The notes beneath the pieces are model-generated. The model saw nothing but the letters and a program-made list of their open reading frames with translations. It did not search any database and had not been told where the DNA came from. The position numbers were made by a program, and so were the translations under genes. From an uncultured Anaerotruncus sp. (GTDB lineage: Bacteria; Bacillota; Clostridia; Oscillospirales; Ruminococcaceae), in NCBI RefSeq assembly GCF_902490045.1, contig NZ_CABUCJ010000092.1, positions 1-9,729 on the forward strand: a stretch of 9,729 nucleotides of DNA, read 5' to 3'. Shown here piece by piece: positions 1-6,054 of the stretch (within the stretch, counting starts at the first letter, position 1; every line of letters begins with the position of its first letter).

Positions 1-134
1 GGCGCCGCCGACTTTGGCCAAAGGCCAACCGGAGGCGGCGCGGGGGTCAAGGGGGCGATAGCCCCTCGCGCCCTTCTTTGGATACTTTCTTTGGCGCAAA
101 GAAAGTATCCCGCCTGCCGGGGCGGGACCCGGCA
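1..134. repeat. cluster of extragenic palindromes downstream of potC
   Basis: Four dyads lie side by side. Bases 2-9 pair with 34-41, with an inner stem 14-19/23-28 and loop AAA. Bases 52-56 pair with 61-65 around GATA. Bases 80-93 pair perfectly with 97-110 around a 3-base loop. The last is either 109-114 with 121-126 or 115-121 with 128-134, which are mutually exclusive foldings. None is followed by a T-run on either strand, so these are not textbook intrinsic terminators. The layout suggests a mosaic intergenic repeat unit. The remaining bases 135-208 before the potC stop show no gene or clear signal. Copy number in the genome cannot be judged from here. Confidence 0.6.
80..110. repeat. 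perfect 14-bp inverted repeat with GCG loop
   Basis: The arms 80-93 (GGATACTTTCTTTG) and 97-110 are exact reverse complements around a 3-base loop, giving a 31-base hairpin on either strand. It is A/T-rich against a very GC-rich surround. From memory, palindromes of this CTTTCTTTG...CAAAGAAAG type recur many times between genes in gut Clostridia. That is recollection and was not searched here. It has no T-tract and lies about 100 bases past the potC stop, so it could protect or end the pot transcript, or be a dispersed repeat. Confidence 0.65.
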
Positions 135-208
135 AGCTCCGCCGCTCAATGAGTGGAAAATCTAAAGTCACGGCCGCCGGCGAGCCCTCCGACCATCGGG
201 CGGCAAAC

Positions 209-988
209 CTAAGCCGCCGCCCTGCGCCGGGCGGAAACCAGCCTCCCGACGGCGACGATCAGGAACACCGCGCCGAGCATGAGGGTGCAGAGCGCGTTGA
301 TCTCGGGGGTGACGCCCATCTTGAGCATCGAGTAGATCTGCAGCGGCAGGGTGCTCGTCTGCGCGCCGGTGGCGAAGAAGCTGATGACCACGTCGTCCAT
401 GCTCATGGCGAAGGCGAGCAGCGCGCCCGACAGGATGGAGGGCGCGATCAGCGGCAGCGTGATGTCGAAGAAGGCGCGCGGCGCGGACGCGCCGAGGTCG
501 CGGGCGGCCTCGCCGATGGCGGGGTCAAGCCCGGAAAGCCGCGCCTTGACGTTGATGAAGATGTAGGGCACGCAGAAGGTGGTGTGCGCGAGCACAAGCG
601 TCAGCATGCCGAAGGGCAGGCGCAGGAAGGAGAAAAACGCGAGGTACGCCATGCCGAGGATGATTTCGGGGACCATGATGGGGATGAGCGAGAGGTTTTC
701 GAGCGCGCCGCGGCCGCGGAAATGCCTGCCCGCGATGCCCACCGCGCCGACGGTGCCGAGCACCGAGGCGGACAGGCTGCTGAGCGCCGCGAGCTCGAGG
801 CTGTTAAAGAAGGCCGTGATGATATTCCGGTTGTGGAGCAGCTTTTGGTACCAGGAAAAGGTGAACCCCTCCCAGCTGAACAGCTTGGTGTCGTTGAAGG
901 AATAGACCACGACCACCACGATCGGCAGGTACATGAGCAGGAGCAGGAGCGTCACATAGATTTCGGGGATTTTGGTCCGCCGTCTCAT
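209..988 (-). CDS. potC: polyamine-type ABC transporter permease PotC
   Basis: This encodes a 259-residue inner-membrane permease of the spermidine/putrescine (PotC) type, which should pair with PotB to form the channel driven by PotA. About six hydrophobic segments are visible, the first at roughly residues 11-31. The cytoplasmic EAA loop that docks on the ATPase reads GEAARDLGAS at 159-168. A typical FND motif follows TM1 at 31-33. Length is normal for the family. The ATG at 988 sits in an ATGA overlap with the potB stop and has a GGAGGGG site 5 bases upstream, so the start is secure. It is the last visible gene of the run. No potD follows within the 208 bases left. Substrate (spermidine, putrescine or another cation) cannot be fixed from the permease alone. 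Confidence 0.88.
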   Translation of the reverse strand: MRRRTKIPEIYVTLLLLLMYLPIVVVVVYSFNDTKLFSWEGFTFSWYQKLLHNRNIITAFFNSLELAALSSLSASVLGTVGAVGIAGRHFRGRGALENLSLIPIMVPEIILGMAYLAFFSFLRLPFGMLTLVLAHTTFCVPYIFINVKARLSGLDPAIGEAARDLGASAPRAFFDITLPLIAPSILSGALLAFAMSMDDVVISFFATGAQTSTLPLQIYSMLKMGVTPEINALCTLMLGAVFLIVAVGRLVSARRRAAA

Positions 989-1845
989 ACGATCCCCTCC
1001 AGACTCTTTTCACCCGACAGCTTCTGGTAGAGGCCGATCACCAGCAGGGTGGCGGCCATCATGACGACCGAAAGCGCCGCGCCCATCGGCCAGTTACGGG
1101 CGGTGAGCAGTTCGTTTTTGATAAGGTTGCCGAGCAGCATCGTCTTTGCGCCGCCGAGCAGGTCGGAGATGAAGAAGAGTCCGACCGACGGGATGAAGAC
1201 GAGCACGCACCCGGCCATGATGCCCGCGCGGGTCATCGGCACGGTGACGCTCCAGAAGGCGCGCCACTTTCCCGCCCCCAAATCGCGCGCCGCTTCGGTG
1301 AGCGCCGGGTCGAGCTTGGAGATCGAGTTGTAGACGGACAGGATCATGAAGGGCAGCAGGGCGTAAACCATGCCGACCAGCACGGCCCCAAAATTATACA
1401 GGAGTTTGAGCGGCGTGTCAATGACGCCGAGCGCGATGAGCAGGGTGTTGACGACCCCCTGGCTGCGCAGGAGGATCATCCACCCGTAGATGCGCACGAG
1501 CGAGTTGGTCCAGAAGGGCACGATGACGAGCAGCAGCGCGAGGGAACGCCGCCTGGGGGAGAGCTGCGCCGTGAAATAGGCGAACGGATAGCCGAGCAGC
1601 AGCGTAAAGCCGGTGGTGAGCACCGACAGCCAGAGGCTTTCCCCAAAGACGCGCAGGTAGGCGGGGGAGAGCATCTTGGCGTAGCTGCCGAGCGAAAACT
1701 CAGCGACGACCCCCCAGGTGGCCGCGCGCTTCAAAAAGCTCATGCAGAGGATATAGATGAGCGGGATGGCGACAAAAAACGCCGTCCACAGAAGAAACGG
1801 GACACCCGCGGCGGGAAAGCCGCGGCCCTTACGCGCGCGCTTCAT
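985..1845 (-). CDS. potB: polyamine-type ABC transporter permease PotB
   Basis: This encodes a 286-residue inner-membrane permease, the PotB partner of PotC. After a short basic N terminus (MKRARKGRG) comes TM1 at about 14-36, then further segments near 73-93, 102-124, 152-171, 208-228 and 256-273. The EAA loop reads TEAARDLGAG at 183-192. I chose the ATG at 1845 because an AAAGGGG site lies 8 bases upstream. A GTG at 1851 would add two residues but sits almost on top of the ribosome binding site. The 5' end overlaps potA by 17 bases, and the stop overlaps the potC start as ATGA, so translation of potA, potB and potC is probably coupled. Assignment to the Pot family rests on the gene set and sequence style. 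Related 2-permease importers for other small molecules are possible. Confidence 0.88.
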   Translation of the reverse strand: MKRARKGRGFPAAGVPFLLWTAFFVAIPLIYILCMSFLKRAATWGVVAEFSLGSYAKMLSPAYLRVFGESLWLSVLTTGFTLLLGYPFAYFTAQLSPRRRSLALLLVIVPFWTNSLVRIYGWMILLRSQGVVNTLLIALGVIDTPLKLLYNFGAVLVGMVYALLPFMILSVYNSISKLDPALTEAARDLGAGKWRAFWSVTVPMTRAGIMAGCVLVFIPSVGLFFISDLLGGAKTMLLGNLIKNELLTARNWPMGAALSVVMMAATLLVIGLYQKLSGEKSLEGIV

Positions 1846-2920
1846 TTTCACCGCCCCTTTCCACGATGGCGGCGCAGGCGGGCTTCCAGTAGATGTGCAC
1901 CGTCTCGCCGACCTCGGCGCGGTCGCCTCCGCCGCCCATGCCGCTGACGATCAATTCCTGCCCGTCGGAAAGCCCGAGGGTCGTGCGCAGCATGCCGCCC
2001 GTATAGCTGTGCGCCCTGACGAGGCCGGTCAGCGCGAACCCGTAGCGGCATTCCTCGCCGAACCGGATGCGCTCGGTGCGCACCGAAAGGGTCACCTTCT
2101 CGCCCGGCGTCCCCTCGCCGCACGCCTTGATGACGCCGCCCGCGTAGAGGAGCGTCAGCGTGCCGTCCGGTTCCCGTCCCGCGACCTCGGCGGTAAAGAT
2201 GTTGCTCTGCCCGATGAACTCGGCGGCGAACCGCGTCTGGGGCCGCTCGTAGATCTCGTCGGGCTTGCCGAGCTGGAGGATGCGCCCCTCGTTCATGATG
2301 CCGATCCGGTCGCTCATGTTGAGGGCCTCCTCCTGGTCGTGGGTGATATAGATGAAGGTGATGCCCAAATCCTTCTGCAACGACTTGAGCTCGGTCTGCA
2401 TCTGGCGGCGCAGCTGCAAATCGAGCGCGCCGAGCGGTTCGTCAAGCAGCAGCACCGCCGGGTCGTTCACGATCGCGCGCGCGATCGCCACCCGCTGCCG
2501 CTGCCCGCCCGAAAGCTGGTTGGGCATCCGCGCGCCGAAGCCGGGGAGCTGCACCAGGCCGAGCATCTCGTCCACCCGGCGGCGGATTTCCTCCCTGGGC
2601 GTCTTTTTGAGCCGCAGGCCGTAGCCGATGTTTTTGGCCACGTTCATGTGCGGAAAGAGCGCGTAGCTCTGGAAGACCGTGTTGACCGGCCTGCGGTTGG
2701 GCTCCCAGCCGGTCATGTCCTCCCCCCGCAGCAGCACGCGCCCGCTGTCGGGGCTTTCCAGCCCCGCGATGATCCGCAGGGTGGTGGTCTTGCCGCAGCC
2801 GGAGGGCCCGAGCAGCGTCAGGAATTCCCCCTCGCGCACGTCGAGGCTGACCCCCGCGAGCGCCTCGGTTTCCCCAAACGCCTTGCAGATCTCCTGTAAT
2901 GATAATAGTACGTCCTCCAT
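1829..2920 (-). CDS. potA: polyamine-type ABC transporter ATP-binding protein PotA
   Basis: This 363-residue ATPase powers the PotBC importer on the cytoplasmic face of the membrane. All nucleotide-binding elements are present: Walker A GPSGCGKT at 38-45, Q-loop near Q84, signature LSGGQ at 136-140, Walker B VLLLDEP at 156-162, and the switch His in ITHD at 192-195. The C-terminal part, from about 240 onward, is a beta-rich TOBE-like regulatory domain, as in PotA, MalK and FbpC. The ATG at 2920 has AGGAGG 6 bases upstream. The gene starts 33 bases after the pentapeptide-repeat gene with no terminator between them, so it may share that transcript. The first codons are unusually A/T-rich for this region, as often seen at efficiently translated starts. 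Confidence 0.9.
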   Translation of the reverse strand: MEDVLLSLQEICKAFGETEALAGVSLDVREGEFLTLLGPSGCGKTTTLRIIAGLESPDSGRVLLRGEDMTGWEPNRRPVNTVFQSYALFPHMNVAKNIGYGLRLKKTPREEIRRRVDEMLGLVQLPGFGARMPNQLSGGQRQRVAIARAIVNDPAVLLLDEPLGALDLQLRRQMQTELKSLQKDLGITFIYITHDQEEALNMSDRIGIMNEGRILQLGKPDEIYERPQTRFAAEFIGQSNIFTAEVAGREPDGTLTLLYAGGVIKACGEGTPGEKVTLSVRTERIRFGEECRYGFALTGLVRAHSYTGGMLRTTLGLSDGQELIVSGMGGGGDRAEVGETVHIYWKPACAAIVERGGENEARA

Positions 2921-2953
2921 GCCGATCCTCCTGTATGGTTTCCGCAGATCTCG

Positions 2954-3625
2954 TTATTTGATGATGATGCCGAGCAGCCTTGCCAGCCCCACCGCCTGTG
3001 CCGCGGTGAAGATGCCGCCCCGCAGGTCCTCCGCCGCGACGACGAGCCCGTCCGTCTCGCAGGTGGTGAAGTCCACCCCCGCGAGCTTCGTGTGGAAGAG
3101 CTCGGCCCCGGCGAGCTTACATTCCGAAAGGGTGAGGTCCCGCAGCTTGAGCTCCTGCATCGCCGCGCCCGAGAGGTCGCACCCCTCGAACCGCACCGCG
3201 CGCAGCCCCGCCTGAAAAAACTGCGCGTACCGCAGGCCGCACCGGGAAAAGCGGACGTCCCGCAGCACCCCTTCGGAGAAGTCCGCGCCCACGAGCTTGC
3301 AGTCGTCGAACCGCACCCGCGTCAGCGCCGCCCTGGAAAAGCCGGCGTTCGAGAGGTCGCACCGCCGGAAGACGAGGTCGGTGAGCCCCGTCTTCGCGAG
3401 GTCCGCCCCGGTCAGCCGCATCCCCTCGAAGACGCAGCCCTCGAAGCTCGCCTCCTCGAAGCCGAGCCCCGGCGCGGCGCCGCGGAAGAGCAGCCCGCTC
3501 ACCGCGTCGATCTCCCCCGAGGCGTACCTCGCGGGCTCGTCCGCGAGCAGGCCCTCCGGGAGCTCCCGCTCTAGCTTCGGCTCCGCCGGCAGGGCCGGCG
3601 GCCGCTGTGCAGGCCGTATTTCCAT
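2954..3625 (-). CDS. pentapeptide-repeat protein
   Basis: This encodes a 223-residue protein whose residues about 45-190 are tandem pentapeptide repeats of the A(D/N)LXX type. Examples are LTGADLAKTG at 71-80, LSNAGFSRAA at 91-100 and LVGADFSEGV at 111-120, with Leu or Phe at the central position every five residues. Such repeats fold as a right-handed quadrilateral beta-helix. Some family members (Qnr, MfpA) mimic DNA and bind gyrase, but most have no known role, and nothing here proves gyrase binding. The N-terminal 40 residues are Pro/Glu-rich. There is no signal peptide, so it is probably cytoplasmic. The start at 3625 lies 5 bases after the upstream permease stop. The ribosome binding site is weak, so it probably relies on translational coupling. 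The reading frame stays open far upstream, but that part is an out-of-frame reading of the permease gene. Confidence 0.82.
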   Translation of the reverse strand: MEIRPAQRPPALPAEPKLERELPEGLLADEPARYASGEIDAVSGLLFRGAAPGLGFEEASFEGCVFEGMRLTGADLAKTGLTDLVFRRCDLSNAGFSRAALTRVRFDDCKLVGADFSEGVLRDVRFSRCGLRYAQFFQAGLRAVRFEGCDLSGAAMQELKLRDLTLSECKLAGAELFHTKLAGVDFTTCETDGLVVAAEDLRGGIFTAAQAVGLARLLGIIIK

Positions 3626-3630
3626 GCCGC

Positions 3631-4575
3631 TCACGCTTTCACGGGGGATGCGGGGCGGGGCGCGCCGTTCACGACGCAGATGCCCGCGCAGACGAGCAGC
3701 AGCGCCGCGAGGTTCCGGAGGTTCCAGATTTCCTCGCCCAGAAAAAGCCCCGAACAGAGGGTGCCGAAGACGGGGATGAGGGAATTGAAGATGCTCACCC
3801 GCGCCACCGGCTGGTATTTGAGCAGCAGCGTCCAGATGGTGAAGGCCACCGCCGAGAGCGCCGCCATGTAGAGGAGCAGAAGCCAGGCCGCGCCGCCTGC
3901 GGGGCGGATGCGCCCGCCGCCGAGCGCGCCGGCGAAAAAGAGCACCGCGCCGCCCGCCAGTAGCTGCCAGCCGGTGACCACCATCGGGTCGTTGCCGGGC
4001 GCGACGCGCGCGCTCACCACCGCGCCGAGCGCGGAGGAGGTGGCGGCCAGCAGCATGAACCCCTCGCCGGTGAGGACGAACGCCCCGCCCAGGCCGCCGC
4101 CGAGGTTGAGCACAACCACCCCCGCGAATCCGACCGCGCAGCCGAGCGCCTTGCGGCGGGTCATGCGGTCCCCCCTGCAGAGGAAGTGGGCGAGGATGAC
4201 GCCGATGAAGGCGGCGGAGGCGTCGATGATCGAGCCGCGGCTGCCCGTCGTGTTGGCGAGGCCGATGTAGAAAAAGACATACTGCGCCGCCGTCTGCACA
4301 AGCCCGAGCAGCAGGATCCCGCCGTAATTTTTCCGCGCGGGCAGCGGCGCGCGGCGGCCCGCGGCGGCGCCGAACGCGAGGGTCAGCAGGCCTGCCAGCA
4401 AAAACCGCGCCCCCGCGAAGAGCATCTGGGAGGCGGTGTCGCCGCTTCCGATCGCAAAGAGCCGGTACCCCAGCTTGACGCAGGGGAACGCCGTGCCCCA
4501 CAGGAAGGTGGCGAACACCGCGAGCGGCACGACCGCCCCGGCGCTTTGCAGGCGGCCCTTCAGCCGTGCGGTCAT
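3631..4575 (-). CDS. EamA/DMT-superfamily permease
   Basis: This encodes a 314-residue membrane protein with about ten hydrophobic segments in two homologous EamA halves, as in RhtA/RarD/YdcZ-like drug/metabolite transporters. Each half has recognisable family features: FLWGTAFPCVKLGYR near 23-37 in the first, and FNSLIPVFGTLCSGLFLGE near the end of the second. Length is typical for a 10-TM DMT protein. Many characterised members export amino acids or other metabolites. The substrate here is unknown. The ATG at 4575 overlaps the ltaE stop as ATGA and has GGGAG just upstream, so the start is clear. A longer reading starting at 4644 would add 23 Arg/Gly-rich residues taken from the ltaE coding sequence and is unlikely. 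Coupling to a threonine aldolase hints at amino-acid export or overflow, but this is inference. Confidence 0.85.
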   Translation of the reverse strand: MTARLKGRLQSAGAVVPLAVFATFLWGTAFPCVKLGYRLFAIGSGDTASQMLFAGARFLLAGLLTLAFGAAAGRRAPLPARKNYGGILLLGLVQTAAQYVFFYIGLANTTGSRGSIIDASAAFIGVILAHFLCRGDRMTRRKALGCAVGFAGVVVLNLGGGLGGAFVLTGEGFMLLAATSSALGAVVSARVAPGNDPMVVTGWQLLAGGAVLFFAGALGGGRIRPAGGAAWLLLLYMAALSAVAFTIWTLLLKYQPVARVSIFNSLIPVFGTLCSGLFLGEEIWNLRNLAALLLVCAGICVVNGAPRPASPVKA

Positions 4576-5609
4576 TCCGTCTCCCGCGCCAGCCGCGCCA
4601 GATCGTCGGCGAACCGCTCGACCGCCGCCTCGTCGGTCGCCCACGAGGTCACGAACCGCACGACGGTATGCCCGGCGTCCGGCTTGCCGTTGCGTTCAAA
4701 CTTGTATAGCCCGCCGAGCGCTTCCACCAGAGGGTCGGGCAGCACGGCAAACTGCTGGTTGGTGTGCGAGTCGCTCGCGAAGGAAAAGCCCGCCTCGGAG
4801 ATCGCCCGCTTCATCCGCATCCCCAGCCGGTTGGCGCGCGCGCCGAGCTCGAGGTAGAGGTCGTCCGCGAAGAGGCTTTCAAACTGAATGCCGAGCAGCC
4901 GCCCCTTGGCGAGCATGCCGCCCCGCTGCTTGATGAGGTAGCGGAAATCGGGCTTCAGCGCGTTGTTCACGATGACGACCGCCTCGCCGAAGAGCGCCCC
5001 GCATTTGGTCCCGCCGAGGTAGAAGACGTCGCACAGCCGCGCGAGATCGGGCAGGGTGAGGTCGTTCGTCCCGGCGGTGAGCGCCGCCGAAAGCCGCGCC
5101 CCGTCGAGGAAGAGCCAGAGCCCCCGCGCCCGGCAGACGTTGTGCAGCGCCTCGAGCTCCGCCTTCCGGTAGAGGGTGCCAACCTCGGTCGAATCGGAGA
5201 TGTAGACCATCTTTGGCTGCACCATGTGTTCGTCGGTGTGCAGATCGCACGCCTCCTCCACCATGGCGGGGGTGAGCTTGCCGTCGGGGGAGGGCATGGC
5301 CACCACCTTGTGGCCGGTCGCCTCGATCGCTCCCGTCTCGTGCACGCACACATGCCCCGTGTGCGCCGCGACCACCGCCTGGTGGGGGCGCAGCGCCGCC
5401 GCCACGACTGTCAGGTTGGCCTGGGTGCCCCCCACGAGGAAATGCACGTCCGCCTCCGGGCAGGCGATCTTCTCCCGGATGAGCGCCCGCGCGCGTTCGC
5501 AGTGCGGGTCGGTGCCGTAGCCGTCCGTCTGTTCGAGGTTGGTGTCGAGCATCGCCTGCATGACGCGGGGATGCGCGCCCTCGCTGTAGTCGTTCTTGAA
5601 GCTGTACAT
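4572..5609 (-). CDS. ltaE: low-specificity L-threonine aldolase-type PLP lyase
   Basis: This encodes a 345-residue cytoplasmic, PLP-dependent fold-type I enzyme of the beta-eliminating lyase/threonine aldolase family, which cleaves L-threonine or L-allo-threonine to glycine and acetaldehyde. The N terminus MYSFKNDYSEGAHP is typical. GGTQAN at 60-65 binds PLP phosphate. HETGAIEATGH at 90-100 contributes the ring-stacking and catalytic His region. D169 in LDGAR at 168-172 pairs with the pyridine nitrogen, and K202 in YLGGTKCGA should form the Schiff base. Length matches the family. The ATG at 5609 follows AGGGGAGG by 11 bases. The gene has its own promoter at 5645-5673 and overlaps the next gene by 4 bases. 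Substrate stereospecificity cannot be told from the sequence. Glycine/threonine turnover is the likely role. Confidence 0.9.
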   Translation of the reverse strand: MYSFKNDYSEGAHPRVMQAMLDTNLEQTDGYGTDPHCERARALIREKIACPEADVHFLVGGTQANLTVVAAALRPHQAVVAAHTGHVCVHETGAIEATGHKVVAMPSPDGKLTPAMVEEACDLHTDEHMVQPKMVYISDSTEVGTLYRKAELEALHNVCRARGLWLFLDGARLSAALTAGTNDLTLPDLARLCDVFYLGGTKCGALFGEAVVIVNNALKPDFRYLIKQRGGMLAKGRLLGIQFESLFADDLYLELGARANRLGMRMKRAISEAGFSFASDSHTNQQFAVLPDPLVEALGGLYKFERNGKPDAGHTVVRFVTSWATDEAAVERFADDLARLARETE

Positions 5610-5644
5610 GTCCGTCTCTTCCTCCCCTGGATTGAATCTCTACC

Positions 5645-5673
5645 ATTATAGTACGGTTTCCCGCGAAAAACAA
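5645..5673 (-). promoter_or_regulatory. sigma-A-type promoter for ltaE operon
   Basis: On the minus strand the -35 TTGTTT (5668-5673) is followed by exactly 17 bases and then a perfect -10 TATAAT (5645-5650). Transcription would start near 5638, leaving a leader of roughly 30 bases before the ltaE ATG with its AGGGGAGG site. The promoter lies over the last codons of the small ORF at 5646-5783. It would drive ltaE, the EamA permease, the pentapeptide protein and possibly potABC. Confidence 0.75.
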
Positions 5674-5783
5674 CCTCCCCCGGCGAATTCTTCCCGGGAA
5701 AACAGCCAGAGCCCGTGCGGCGCGCCCCGGTATTCCATCCCGCGGGCATACCGCATCCCAAGCCGCTTCGCGGCCGCCCTCAT
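5646..5783 (-). CDS. possible 45-residue small protein
   Basis: I do not recognise this ORF. It runs from ATG at 5783 to TAA at 5646 and would encode 45 residues, beginning MRAAAKRLGMRYARGMEYRG and continuing with LWLFSREEF. Its ATG overlaps the stop of the upstream DUF3006-like gene as ATGA, the same junction used at ltaE/permease, potB/potC and editing-protein/ArsC-like in this window. Third codon positions are almost all G or C through codon 35, matching the neighbours. The last ten codons are more A/T-rich because the ltaE promoter lies over them. There is no Shine-Dalgarno of its own, so expression would depend on re-initiation. It could instead be chance open frame in GC-rich DNA. Confidence 0.4.
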   Translation of the reverse strand: MRAAAKRLGMRYARGMEYRGAPHGLWLFSREEFAGGGCFSRETVL

Positions 5784-5944
5784 GCGAGCGCCCGGTAGGT
5801 GAAGTTTTCCCACACGAGCCGCACGCCCTCGTCCGTCTCGGGCGGGAGCAGCGCCATCGCCACCGTGTTTTCGATTCCCTCGTCGGTCACCATGACCGCG
5901 TAATCCCCGTCGATGCGGGTCACCGTGTAACAGGTCGGTCCCAT
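5780..5944 (-). CDS. small DUF3006-like protein
   Basis: This encodes 54 residues starting MGPTCYTVTRIDGDYAV. The pattern of a short beta-strand, then I-D-G-D-Y-A-V, an acidic linker, then LLPPETDEG and a closing strand resembles the small DUF3006 proteins of Firmicutes, though it is shorter and lacks their charged C-terminal helix. Function is unknown. It has no signal peptide or membrane segment, so it is probably cytoplasmic. The ATG at 5944 follows a strong AGGAGG by 8 bases. An open frame extends upstream to 6064, but that stretch is promoter DNA. The gene is divergent from the HD-domain gene and its stop overlaps the ATG of a possible 45-codon ORF. Family assignment is by eye. Confidence 0.68.
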   Translation of the reverse strand: MGPTCYTVTRIDGDYAVMVTDEGIENTVAMALLPPETDEGVRLVWENFTYRALA

Positions 5945-5968
5945 TGTCCGCCCTCCTGCTGTAAAATT

Positions 5969-5998
5969 TTTATAAAATCCGGGCCGCCGCAATTGTAA
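5969..5998 (-). promoter_or_regulatory. promoter for DUF3006-like gene
   Basis: On the minus strand a -35 TTACAA (5993-5998) and a -10 TATAAA (5969-5974) are separated by 18 bases. Transcription would start near 5962, about 18 bases before the ATG at 5944, leaving room for the AGGAGG site. The -35 hexamer is the exact complement of that proposed for the plus-strand promoter. Confidence 0.5.
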
Positions 5999-6021
5999 TT
6001 GCCGCGCGTTCGGGATAGAAT
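5993..6021 (+). promoter_or_regulatory. promoter for HD-domain gene
   Basis: A -35 TTGTAA (5993-5998) and a -10 TAGAAT (6016-6021) are separated by 17 bases. Transcription would start near 6028, followed by a leader of about 27 bases containing AAAGGA 7 bases before the ATG at 6055. The spot is A/T-rich against its surround. It shares its -35 hexamer with the divergent promoter. Confidence 0.6.
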
Positions 6022-6054
6022 GATTCCATAAGACCAAAACGAAAGGACGTAACC

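Noticed and set aside
1..208. A gene in the left-hand gap
   Set aside because: No frame with a ribosome binding site and plausible composition was found; the region is dominated by palindromes.
149..1030. Plus-strand ORF of 293 codons over potC
   Set aside because: It is antisense to a convincing permease; the translation is rich in Arg, Glu, Asp, Gly and His with no family features, as expected for the reverse frame of GC-rich DNA.
1757..2899. Plus-strand ORF of 380 codons over potA
   Set aside because: It is antisense to an intact ABC ATPase with all motifs, and its composition is that of a shadow frame.
2954..4501. A 515-residue protein ending in pentapeptide repeats
   Set aside because: The first ~290 residues are Arg/Gly/Pro-rich and lie out of frame over the EamA permease gene. 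The real pentapeptide gene starts at 3625.
4764..5651. Plus-strand ORF of 295 codons over ltaE
   Set aside because: It is antisense to a complete threonine aldolase and has no recognisable domain.
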